NCBI GenBank assembly: GCA_036971475.1
Contig: JBAIZL010000005.1
Location: forward strand, 235,561,869-235,625,868
Direction of reading: 5' to 3'
DNA from: Prosapia bicincta
Lineage: Eukaryota > Arthropoda > Insecta > Hemiptera > Cercopidae
Length of the DNA: 64,000 nt
The notes beneath the pieces are model-generated. The model worked only from the letters and a program-made list of their open reading frames with translations, was not told the DNA's origin and did no database searches. A program made the translations under genes and the position numbers. Of the stretch, positions 1 to 11,105 are shown piece by piece (within the stretch, counting starts at the first letter, position 1; each line of letters starts with the position of its first letter).

Positions 1-1080
1 GTTACCTGCAGAGAAATTAAAATCTAGTTATTAAGAACATGAAATGTACAAAAGGCAGTGAATACAGCATCCGTAAAGCCGGCAACAACAATTAAAAAAA
101 TGAAATAGTTGGTTTTAGCCATTTTGAAATGCTTAGCCTAGCGTGGCTTCAGTTACTCACACCTACTCAAGCAAGACAGACGTGTTTCAGAATTGGCCAA
201 CAAAATTTAAAGAAATCAAACTTAGTGCGGGAGTGTTAGTCTCGAATTCAATTAACACTACAAAATACTTTCAAGAAAATTAATTAAAACTATTTATTTA
301 AAAAGATCTTATTAAATATTTTGATAAAGGCTGAAAGTGGAATCTGCAATCTAAAACACTTAAGTATCTAGGCTAGATCCATTACTACATTTTGAAATTT
401 TGCAATCAGACATTTATAAAAGAAAAGAAACCAGTGAATTTATTATAAACATTAAACTATAAAAGAAAACATTTAGAGAGAATATTAAGGAACAATTTTA
501 CTTAGAAATAAATTAATTTGTAACCTAGTTTCTAACATTTATAGCTTAGTTTTTTTTTGTTCTTGTACTTTAGAGTGTCAAATAAGATTTCATTATTCAA
601 AATTTGAAACCTACCAGATAACCCGAGATTAAGAGAGCTTGTGCTAAACCAAAATTAAAATCAATTTAGACTAAATTAAATAAAAATTGTTGCTGCCCAA
701 AAGAGAAATATAATTTAGAATAATACGAATTATAATAATAGAGGAAACTAATAGTAAATTTGTAAAACTTTAAAAAAGAAAAAACTTGTAATTTATTAAT
801 AGAACTTATAATTGTTAAGAAAGTGTTTTAAATGATACATTAAACTTGTTATAAAAAAAGAAAGCTCTAGAAAATATATTTATCTTAAAATAAATTAGAA
901 AAGTTACTAACCTGCCTTGATTGAAATTATTATAAAAAATTACATTATAAAGAATTCATTCATAATTATAAATATTATAATAATAAAAGAAATACTTACA
1001 ATATATATGAATTATTTCACGTGAATTATATGAACATCTATAACAACTTTAAAAAAAAAATGAAACTGTGTTACATTAAT
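1..1080. other. AT-rich sequence, no gene seen
   Basis: I see only AT-rich sequence with short A and T runs. There is no open frame with recognisable motifs and no clear repeat structure. Confidence 0.5.
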
Positions 1081-1347
1081 TCAAACTGATTCTTCTTCTT
1101 CACTAGCTAAAGGTGTCGCTACGCTTGCCTTCTGCTGTTTTCACGGGGTTAGGACTGCCAACTGAATCAGTGAAGCCGATTCAATGCCCGCATGACAAGC
1201 CCGAGCAAGCAGAAGGCTTACCTCTTGGAGAGTAGCCCCAACCATCGCTACTCCCAAGTGACTACCATTCCATGACAAAATGTAGTCCCCTGATTAATTA
1301 ATTTTATTATTTTTTTTTACTTTTTTATCTGCTCCACACGTGATTAC

Positions 1348-1495
1348 ACATACACACATGGGTCTACGGAAGAATTAACTTCACGCCAGGGATCAAAATA
1401 CACTTAGGTTTACGGAAGTATTAACTTCCTGCCAGTGACCCAGACAAACTTAGGTTTACGGACGAATTAACTTCTCGCCAGTGACCCTACGCTAG
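1348..1495. repeat. Short tandem repeat, about 46 bp x 3
   Basis: Three successive units share the pattern TTTACGGA followed by ATTAACTT, a few variable bases and then GCCAG. They begin near 1358, 1408 and 1453. The preceding 1080-1270 is less AT-rich than its surroundings and may be a relic of a mobile element, but I cannot assign it. No protein function is visible in this stretch. Confidence 0.55.
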
Positions 1496-2181
1496 GAGCA
1501 GATCGTAGTAATATTTAGCACTGCGCAGTGCGCATCTACAATCTACAGTATTATTATTATTATACTGAGGTAATATACATTTATAGTATTTACAAGAGAA
1601 GTCTCGCTTCTCTTTGAGCAATTCACGCACATCAGTGTGAAATTGCCTTAGAAATCTAGCCTTTTCCAAACCTTTTGTGAATATGGTGGAAAACGGTGTT
1701 AACATCTTTCGCATTGTGTCCTCGTCAAAAGGTATGCTACCTTCATACCAGCTGATACGGTGATAGCGTGACAGTAACCAACGAGCAGACTTTAACCACT
1801 ACAAGTTCCACTATTTTTTGTTCTTGACACTAGCTAATATGTTAATTTTATATCTACAAACATACTCTAAAATTATAATAGTGAATGAAATTTAATACAG
1901 AGTCCACACTCTCCCCATGATACTACCTAATACAATAATCTTACTTTTGTAAATACAATCTATCGATATATGAGTTTCTGGTAAAGACGCATTATTTTAT
2001 TTCCTTGACCCAACTTAATGCAATATTATTAGTTTTGAAATTTTCTGTAGTATATTGCTAATGAATCATGATGCACTATCTACTTTATCACATAAAAACT
2101 ACGTGTTGTAACAATATGACACACATTAATTTTTTGTAATGTTATCTTGAGAATACTTATTCAAAAGTCATAACGTTGATC

Positions 2182-2990
2182 CATTAAATGTTCCAAGGTC
2201 GAATAGTCTTAACCCTTTTTTATCCAGAATATTGTTGCAATAGATAATCCCAGGTTTAGTAAATTTGATGCTACATCAGAAGTCTCCGGAATACCTTAAA
2301 TATTTGTGTATTTAATATGTTATTGTTCATGTAACAAGGTAATGAATAAATCATTTATCAAATTTGGAAAATAAAACTCTGAACAGTTCTCAGCAAAGAT
2401 CTATTTGTTTGTAGATAATTATCTACAATAACAAACTGCATGCCCCTCAACATGTGGCATACACTACAAGGAAGGCAAACCACGATTGACAGATATTTTA
2501 ACAACTATCTGTGTCACCTTCTTTAACCTCATCAAATCCAAAGAGAGAAATGATTCAACTGCTATCTTGACATTTCATAGGGTAATATGATTACATTGAT
2601 CTACTACAGAATCCACTATTTATTTTCAATTTAAATGTGCCATTACTTTTTGGAAACATTCAAAACTAAAAGCATCAACATGTAGGGCCTAAGAAGTCCA
2701 ATGCCCATTTATATAGTCTGTGACACATTAGCCTTAACAGTAGAACAAATCCTTTAAAAGTTCATAACACTGAATGTTCATCCATTAAATGTTCTAGGGT
2801 TGATTAGTCTTAAAACTTTTTCATCCACAATACTGTTGCAGTAGATGATCTCAGGTTTAGTACACTTGATGCCACATCACAACAGAAGTATCGAGAATAC
2901 CTTAAATATTTGTGTATTTTATATATTATTGTTTATGTAACAATATGGTAAACAAATCGTTTATCAAACTTGAAAAGATGATCTCAGGTT
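2182..2990. repeat. Two direct copies of a roughly 220-bp dispersed repeat, each with one 57-bp monomer
   Basis: About 2182-2395 and 2772-2985 align over their length. They share the phrase CCATTAAATGTTC, then a TAGTCTTAA stretch, then CCTTAAATATTTGTGTATTT and a TTATTGTT-ATGTAACAA tail. Each copy holds one diverged version of the monomer that makes up the neighbouring array: at 2223-2275 and 2823-2875 one reads CCAGAAT or CCACAAT, then TGTTGCA, TAGATAAT or TAGATGAT, and TTGATGC. They look like older relatives of the satellite monomer rather than recent products of it. No coding function is apparent. Confidence 0.7.
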
Positions 2991-3000
2991 GAGTACACTT

Positions 3001-6000
3001 CACACACTTTATCAGGCCAGAATATTGCTGCACTAGATGCTCCTAAGCTGAGTAGACTTGAACCTCCATTAGTTAAAAATGTTGCTGCACTAGAAGATCC
3101 CAAGCTGAGTAGACTTGATGCTCCGTTGGTCCAGAATGCTGCTGCACTAGATGATCCTAAGCTGAGTAGACTTGATGCTTGGGTGTACTCAACCTGAGAT
3201 CATCTTTTCAAGTTTGATAAACGATTTGTTTACCATATTGTTACATAAACAATAATATATAAAATACACAAATATTTAAGGTATTCTCGATACTTCTGTT
3301 GTGATGTGGCATCAAGTGTACTAAACCTGTGATCATCTACTGCAACAGTATTGTGGCAGCTGAGTAGACTTGATCCTCCATTAGTTCAGAATGCTGCTGC
3401 ACTAGATGATTATAAGCTGAGTAGACTTGATGCTCTGCTAGTTCAGAATTCTGCTGCACTAGAAGATCCCAAGCTGAGTAGACTTGATGCTCGGTTGATC
3501 AAGAATGCTGCTGCACTAGATGTTCTCAAGCTGAGGAGACTTGATGCTACGTTGATCCAGAATGCTGCTGCACTAGATGATCCCTAACTGAGTAGACTTG
3601 TTGCTCGGTTGATCCAGAATGCAGCTGCACTAGAAGATGCCAAGCTGAGTAGACTTGATGCTCTGTTGGTTCAGAATGCTGCTGCACTAGATGATCCTAA
3701 GCTGAGTAGACGATCCTTTATTAGTTCAGATTGCTGCTTCACTCGAATATCCCAAGCTGAGTAGACTTGATGCTCTGTTGGTCCAGAATGCTGCTGCACT
3801 AGATGATCCTAAGCTGAGTAGACTTAATGCTTCGTTGGTCCAGAATGCTGCTGCACTAGATGATCCTAAGCTGAGTAGACTGTTTGCTCCGCTGGTCCAG
3901 ATTGCTGCTGAACTAGATGATCCTAAGCTGAGTAGACTTGATGCTAAATTGGTTCAGATATGCTTCTGCGCTAGATGATCCCAAGCTGAGTAGACTTGAT
4001 GCTCCGCTGGTTCTGAATGCTGCTGCAACTAGAAGATCCTAAGCTAAGTAGACTTGATGCTCCGTTGGGTCAAAATGCTGCTGCACTAGAAGATCCTAAG
4101 CTCAGTAGACTTGATGCTCCGTTGGTTCAGAATGCTGCTGCACTAGAAGATCCCTAGCAGAGTAGACTTGCTCCTCCATTAGTTCAGAATGCTGCTGCAT
4201 TAGAAGGTCAAAACGCTGAGTAGACATGATGCTTCGTTGATCCAGAGTGGTGCTGCACTAGATGATAACAAGCTGAGTAGACTTGATGCTCCGTTGGTCC
4301 AGAATGCGGCTGCACTAGATGATCCTAAGCTGAGTAGACTTGATGCTTCGTTGATCCAGAATGGTGCTACACTAGATGTTCCCAAGCTGAATAGACTTGA
4401 TCCACCATTAGTTCAAAATGCTGCTGCATTAGAAGATCTCAAGTGGAGTAGACTTGATGCTCCACTGGTACAGAATGCTGGTGCGCTAGAAGATCCCAAG
4501 CTGAGTAGACTTGATCCTCAATTAGTTCAGAATGCTGTGCACTAGAAGATCCGAAGATGAGTAGACTTGATGTTCCGTTGGTCCATAATGCTGCTGCACT
4601 AGATGATCCTAAGCTGAGTAACCTTGGTGCTTTGTTGGTCCAGGATTCTGCTGCACTAGATGATCCTAATCTGAGTAGACGTGATGTTTCGTTGGTCCAG
4701 AAAGCTGCTGCACTAGATGAACCTAATCTGAGTAGACTTGATGCTCCGTTGGTTCAGAATACTGCTGCACTAGATGATTCCAAACTGAGTAGACTTGATC
4801 CTCCATTAGTTCAGAATGCTGCTGCACTAGATGATCCTAAGCTCAGTAGACTTGATGCCCCATTGGTTCAGATATGCTCCTGCGCTAGATGATCCCAAGC
4901 TGAGTAGACTTGATGCTCCGCTGGTTCTGAATGCTGCTGCAACTAGAAGATCCTAAGCTAAGTAGACTTGATGCTCCGTTGGGTCAAAATGCTGCTGCAC
5001 TAGAAGATCCTAAGCTCAGTAGACTGATGCTCCGTTAGTTCAGAATGCTGCTGCACTAGAAGATCCCTAGCAGAGTAGACCTGATACTCCATTAGTTCAG
5101 AATGCTGCTGCACTAGAATATCATAAGTTGAGTAGACTTGATGCTCCATTGGTCCAGAATGCTGCTGCACTAGAAGATCCCAAGCTGAGTAGACTTGCTC
5201 CTCCATTAGTTCAGAATGCTGCTGCATTAGAAGATCCCAAGCTGAGTAGACTTGATGCTTCGTTGGTCCAGAATGCTGCTGCACTAGATGATCCCAAGCT
5301 GAGTAGACTTGATGTTCCGTTGGTCCATAATGCTGCTGCACTAGATGATCCTAAGCTGAGTAGCCTTGATGCTTTGTTGGTCCAGGATGCTGCTGCAGTA
5401 GATGATCCTAATCTGAGTAGACGTGATGTTTCGTTGGTCCAGAAAGCTGCTGCACTAGATGATCCTAAGCTGAGTAGACTTGATGCTCCGTTGGTTCAGA
5501 ATACTGCTGCACTAGATGATTCCAAGCTGAGTAGACTTGATCCTCCATTAGTTCAGAATGATGCTGCACTAGATGATCCTAAGCTCAGTAGACTTGATGC
5601 TCCATTGGTTCAGATATGCTCCTGCGCTAGATGATCCCAAGCTGAGTAGACTTGATGCTCTGCTGCTTCTGAATGCTGCTGCACTAGATGATCCTAAGCT
5701 GAGTAGACTTGATGCTCCATTGGTTCAGAATGCTGCTGCACCTGAAGATCCCAAGCTGAGTAGACTTTATGCTCCGTTGGTCCAGAATGCTGCTGCACTA
5801 GATGATCCTAAGCTGAGTAGACTTGATGCTCCATTGGTTCAGAATACTGCCGCACCTGAAGATCCCAAGCTGATTAGACTTGATGCTCTATTTTTCCAGA
5901 ATGCTGCTGCACTAGATAATCCTAAGCTGAGTAGACTTGATGCTCCATTAGTTCAGAATGCTGCTGCACTAGAAGATCCCAAGCTGAGTAGACTTGCTCC

Positions 6001-7002
6001 TCCATTAGTTCAGAATGCTGCTGTACTAGAAGATCCCAATTTGAGTAGACTTGATGCTCCGTTGGTCCAGAATGCTGCTGCACTAGATGATCCTAAGCTG
6101 AGTAGACTTAATGCTTCGTTGGTTCAGAATGTTGCTGCACTAGATGATCCTAAGCTGAGTAGACTTGATCTGTCTTTGTTCCAGAATGCTGCTGCACTAG
6201 AAGATCCTAAGCAGAGTAGACTAGTGCTCCGTTGGTTCAGAATGCTGCTGTACTAGAAGATCCCAAGCTGAGTAGACTTGCTCCTCCATTAGTTCAAAAT
6301 GCTGCTGCATTAGAAGATCTCAAGTGGAGTAGACTTGATGCTCCACTAGTCCAGAATGCTGCTGCACTAGAAGTTCCCAAGCTGAGTAAACTTGATCCTC
6401 AATTAGTTAGAAATGCTGCTGAATTAGAAGATCTCAAGTGGAGTAGACTTGATGTTCCGTTGGTCCAGAATGCTGCTGCACTAGATGATTCTAAGCTGAG
6501 TAGACGTGATGCTCTGTTGGTCCAAAATGCTGCTGCACTAGATGATCCTAAACTGAGTAGACATGATGTTTCGTTGGTCCAGAAAGCTACTGCACAAGAT
6601 TATCCTAGGCTGGGTAGACTTAGTACTCCGTTGGTTCAGAATACTGCTGCACTAGAAGATCCTAACCTGAGTAGAATTGATGCTCCGTTGGTTCAGAATG
6701 CTGCTCCACACTAGAAGATCCCAAGTTGAGTAGACTTGATGCTCCGTTGGTCCAGAATGCTGTTGCACCAGATGATCATAAACTGAGTAGACTTGATCCT
6801 TCAATAGTTCAGAATGCTGCTGCAATAGATGATCCTAAGCTGAGTAGACTTGATGTTTCGTTGGTCAAGAAAGCTGCTGTACTAGCTGATCCTAAGCTGA
6901 TTAGACTTGATGCTTTGTTGGGTCAGAATGCTGCTGCACTAGAAGATCCTAAGCTGAGTAGACTTGATGCTCCGGTGGTCCAGAATGCGGCTAAGTTATT
7001 GC
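3001..7002. repeat. 57-bp minisatellite array, about 65-70 monomers
   Basis: The monomer is 57 bp and begins CTGAGTAGACTTGATGCTCC. It recurs with scattered substitutions from 3001 to 7002, broken once by an inverted segment at 3181-3355. Since 57 is a multiple of three, any frame free of stops in one monomer stays open. In one plus frame the 19-residue translation is LSRLDAPLVQNAAALDDPK, and long stretches are open at 5128-5634, 5573-6256 and 6232-6714. Two minus frames are also open, for example 5341-5000. Single-base indels and point stops shift the plus frame repeatedly. A one-base insertion variant (CAGATATGCT then CTGCGC) recurs at about 3955, 4869 and 5611, spaced 914 and 742 bp, close to 16 and 13 monomers, so blocks have been duplicated as higher-order units. 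I regard it as a non-coding satellite, although a decayed repeat protein is possible. Confidence 0.85.
3181..3355. repeat. Inverted copy of the flanking repeat inside the satellite
   Basis: This segment is close to the reverse complement of about 2828-3000: TGAGATCATCTTTTCAAGTT, then the AACGATTTGTTTACC and CTTAAATATTTGTG-type words in mirror order. Together with its partner it forms a long inverted repeat around the first three satellite monomers at 3001-3180. Confidence 0.85.
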
Positions 7003-7009
7003 AATAACT

Positions 7010-9328
7010 TCTCTTAATGTACACTATTCATACTAGTGAATTATGATTATTAACATAATATTTTCGCTCTCTAACTAGTCCTAATGTAATAACCTATTTT
7101 TTGTACACATTAAATAGTGTTGTGGTAAATAATACTGAGGCAAAACCTATAATTCTCTTTCCCTAAAATCACTTACTGGATAAACTTTTGTTTTAATTGT
7201 ATTCTAGTCTTGTAATATTGAAATATGAAGCAGAACCGACTGTCTTCTTTCCTTTGTCCTACCTCATGCAAGTTTTATATTGTTTGTTTGACAAGATCTA
7301 AATCAAACCATCTATTAATTAATATCAATTATTATTAATATTATTAATATGAAACCATTAGTAACTAAAGTTACTAATTTTTTTTAGAAATGGTTCTTCA
7401 TATTGCTCTAGTGTTTACTATAACATGTTTGTATACACATATTATATGTATGCATATTTAATTACATAGTATATTTATTTCTATAGTATCAATAACTGAA
7501 AATATTTTTTATTCTAGGATAAATCAATTTAAATTTTTTTTATTTATTAGATGGGAAGTTAAAACTTCATTTTCTCAAAGAATATTGTTTTGTGTGTCTG
7601 TTATACTTAAAAGATTATTTTTCTTAGTACTATAAACTATTTAGAAAAATCTATTTAGATTGTTGTTTATGAAATGTGATCAGGACACAACTAGAGTATA
7701 TTCTAAACACATGCCAGCTAACCATGTATGGACTTCCTTACATCTGTACATTAACTTAGATCTTTTTACAAAAATTGATTCCTTGTCTTCGTATTTTTCT
7801 TTACCTAATTTACTGAAAAGTGTAATATTTTTAATAAAAATTATTCCAATTTCAAGTCTATTTACATATTTGATTCTTAAAATTGATTATTTTTATTTTA
7901 TAATAAATTAAATATTTTTGTTCTTCATTTTTTATTTTTATTCAAATCTATTAAATTTTTATTTTAATAAATTGTTTTTAAAAAAGTGATAAAAATTTTG
8001 GAAAAAGCCATATCATGGAAAAAATGTATACATTGATTTCATTTAACTTTGGGTCAGTAAGATATCTTGAAGATATAAATGAATATTATAAATTGAAACA
8101 AAATAAATATTTATAGTTAAACATTTACATTTTTTTAAAGTAAAGAAATAAATTACTGTTATGTCTAATGCGTAAATTTGATCTCTTCACATGATTTTTC
8201 TTTGTTTTTCTATTTCATATTATTACCTCAATAGATTATTTTAATAAATTTAGTATAAGTTGTTTATAAGTATATATTATTTTTTTTAATGTTGTTTTTT
8301 TAAAATTGTTTCATAATTTGTATTTTTTAATGTTATTTCTTTTAATATAAGAATGACTCATCAGAGTTAAATACTGAAAGCAATTCAAGTATAAAGCATA
8401 AATACTAGTACTTGTTCTTGTAGAAGGTATATAGAATACAATAGGTTAAAACAATCCCTGACCTACTAAACTAAACCTAACTAATAACTTATAAATGGAC
8501 AAAAACTGAGACACCTTACACAACAAATATAAAAGCATCCAAACTCTGCCATGCTATACTGTACAACAAGAGCAATATTCAGGTTTGCTTTTAACCAAAG
8601 TAAAAAATCTCAAGAAATTATAATCTACAGACAAATAAATCTACAAATCCTACAAACATAAAAACCTCTCTTGCTATAGAACAAGAGCAATATATATACC
8701 TAGATTTATTATTGCTCTCCTTCTTTACCCTGAATGTTTACCTTTTTACCAGAGTGTTAAATCATGACCCAGTCTGTCCAGTTAGTCTTCATGTTCAATC
8801 TGGACCCAAAGTATTCCCAAAAAATAACCCAGAATTGCAACATGTTTTAACCAATTATCTTCTATATATTTCTACTGAACATTGTACAGTGTATTACACA
8901 ATTTACTTTTAGTATTGGAAACACAACTTCAAGTCATCATATAATGACAAGTAAATTAACAGTGAATACAAAGATGTATTGGTTAAAATTATAAACTTAT
9001 GTAGCTTTGAATTAAAATTTTTAATTACTTCAATATTTGCTTAAAATTATAAAAAAATAATAAATTTAATTGATTTAACATCTGATTTAGAAATAGTATA
9101 TGTTAGAAAGTTTTGTTCATTAAATTTTTTTTAACGCAATTAAAAAATTAATTTCTTAAAAGCTAGTATTTTTAAAACTTTACACAAATAATTTTAATTT
9201 AACACTGACCTGCTGTCTGCAAGCTCTGGGCTTCAGACTATAAAAACCTGAAACAAAAGGAAAACATTTCTGAGTAAGATATGGTTTTTAAATCTAAAAA
9301 TAAATTATAAAATCTTTATGAAGTTTAT
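7010..9328. other. AT-rich spacer, no gene seen
   Basis: The stretch is very AT-rich. Short open frames at 7660-7911 and 8712-8912 have compositions expected of random AT-rich DNA and no motif. I see no splice-flanked exon and no bounded repeat. Confidence 0.5.
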
Positions 9329-11105
9329 TTAACACGTTGGCGGCTAAGCGGTATGAGGTAAGATCATTCCCCATAGCTGAATTTTTTTTTGTTTAAATTT
9401 AACCCTAATGCAATGCTTTAATTTTTGACTGGAAAAAAAGCCTATTGAAGGGTATTCGACAGCCACCATTAGTAAGGGACTTCTATTATTGCACCGGAAA
9501 TAAAACGGAGATAATATTTGAAATATCAATCAATTTTATTTTTATTTTCCTTTATTATATTAACCCATGTCCTAAGGTACAATAAGTTTTTAACCTCGTT
9601 CAAATCAGACCAGTTTAAGTGGTCCAAATTCAAATTTTGAGTTTTTTAAAATTTTGGAAATCTAGAGTTTTAGCATCAGAAACGCGCAAGGAGTCATTTA
9701 CAATGTTTTTTGGGTCGAGAAATTGATTAAAACAAGTTTCATTCAAATCGGGTCAAAAATTGAGCGGGTTAAAATATGTTTAATATTTACATTTATAAAA
9801 GTATTAGTTGTTTTCAAAAAGTCCATTTGCAATATTTTTTTTGAATGGGGTTTCATCGAAAAATTGTATACCTGTGGAAGAATTGGATGTAAACAATTTG
9901 CAAAGGGATTGTATTGTCTTTGGCCTAAAAATATCTTTGAAAATATTTATTCCACTTAATTTTACCTGAAAAGGGGGTGTTAACAACAAAAGATCTCTTA
10001 CCTTTCAAATGAAATTCAGAGTCTTAAAAAGATAAAGTCTGTGAGGGATTTCCCTTGACCTTTAGAATATTAATTCTTTAAAAAGTTTACCTGTAATGAC
10101 CATTGTTAGAAAAATGTCCTTTGAAAGAAATAAGTAGTCATCAAAGGGGAAACCAAAGAGCAATGACCAGGCTAGGATTTTATCATCTTTAGCAATTTTA
10201 AACACATTATTGACAATAAGAGACAATTTTACAGTAAGGTTTTAGGTTTTCAAATTTAAAATGAAAAAAGTTTTATTGTCTTATTCATAACATTTACTGT
10301 ATTTTTATAACATTATAAATAGTTTTCAGAAAAATATAAACAAATTGTTAATGTCCACTATAGTAAATATTTATATATGTATTTTGTTTACAAATTTTAT
10401 AAAAGAAAAACATTTTTATTTTCTTACAAACAATGTATTTATCATTTACTGTTTAAATTTATTAATAATTGTGATGCGGTTTGAAACAATCAATACAGAG
10501 TCCTGGTTTTCCTTCACAATCATCATTAAAAAAATTGGATTCTATACGTTTTCCTTTTTTTGTACAATATGAACAACGCTTTTTCATGAACCTATTTTTT
10601 TCATTACGGGGCACCTGCATGGGACTGTGGATTTTTTTTGAGATGTGATTGCGGGAGAAATTTGGGTGCCGGGACGATTCCTGAACAACAATGCCATTAT
10701 TACGCTTTCCCGAAATTCCAACAGTCTTAGACCTTCAGGGGCATGTTTTTTATGCAAAAGATGTGCATTATTCATGATCATATGAAACATGTGGAAACCC
10801 ACCTTCACACACCATCGCAATGTTTTTCTCTGGCAAGGGTAATAACTAAGAAGCTGATCAACACCTCCCATGAATTGATTGTATTTTAGAACCGCTTCCG
10901 TTTTCTCTAATTCCTTACCACTTTTGGAATCTTTGGTGAAAAATTTTAAAAAATCCGGTGACGAGTGGCTCCGTTATAAAGGACTGTTTGAAATGGCGAG
11001 GAGAAAGTTTAGAGTTGTTTCCAGTTGGCTAGACCGATACGGAATTAATAGAAACAGCACTAACAGGTATCGAAGAGTCGTCGACGGCCGCCGTCAACGT
11101 GTTAA
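9329..11105 (-). mobile_element. piggyBac-like DNA transposon, internally deleted
   Basis: The element is bounded by TTAA on both sides, at 9329-9332 and 11102-11105. This is the target duplication typical of piggyBac. The ends are inverted: the left reads CACGTTGGCGGC from 9333 and the right, read inwards from 11101, gives CACGTTGACGGC, 11 of 12 identical. On the minus strand it carries only the C-terminal part of a transposase (see 10450-10915). The total of about 1.77 kb is shorter than an autonomous element, and the N-terminal and catalytic parts of the transposase are missing, so it could move only with help from elsewhere. The remainder, 9360-10440, is AT-rich with no further homology that I recognise. 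Confidence 0.85.
10450..10915 (-). pseudogene. piggyBac transposase, C-terminal fragment
   Basis: Read from 10915 downwards, the fragment gives KELEKTEAVLKYNQF then MGGVDQLLSYY, then RKTLRWCVKVGFHMF. This is the conserved block after the last catalytic Asp of piggyBac (DDE_Tnp_1_7) transposases. It continues to RCPVMKK at about 10590, where an A-run indel shifts the frame. The next frame resumes with RFMKKRCSYC, then GKPGLCIDCFKPHHNY near 10460, which is the cysteine-rich zinc-binding domain that recognises the transposon ends. Everything upstream of KELEK is gone and 10916-11101 does not continue the protein. It is a frameshifted, N-terminally deleted relic. Confidence 0.85.

Noticed and set aside
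5573..6256. Open frames of 160-227 codons in the 57-bp array as genes
   Set aside because: The unit length is a multiple of three, several frames on both strands are open, and indels shift the frame every few hundred bases. No splice or start context supports a gene.
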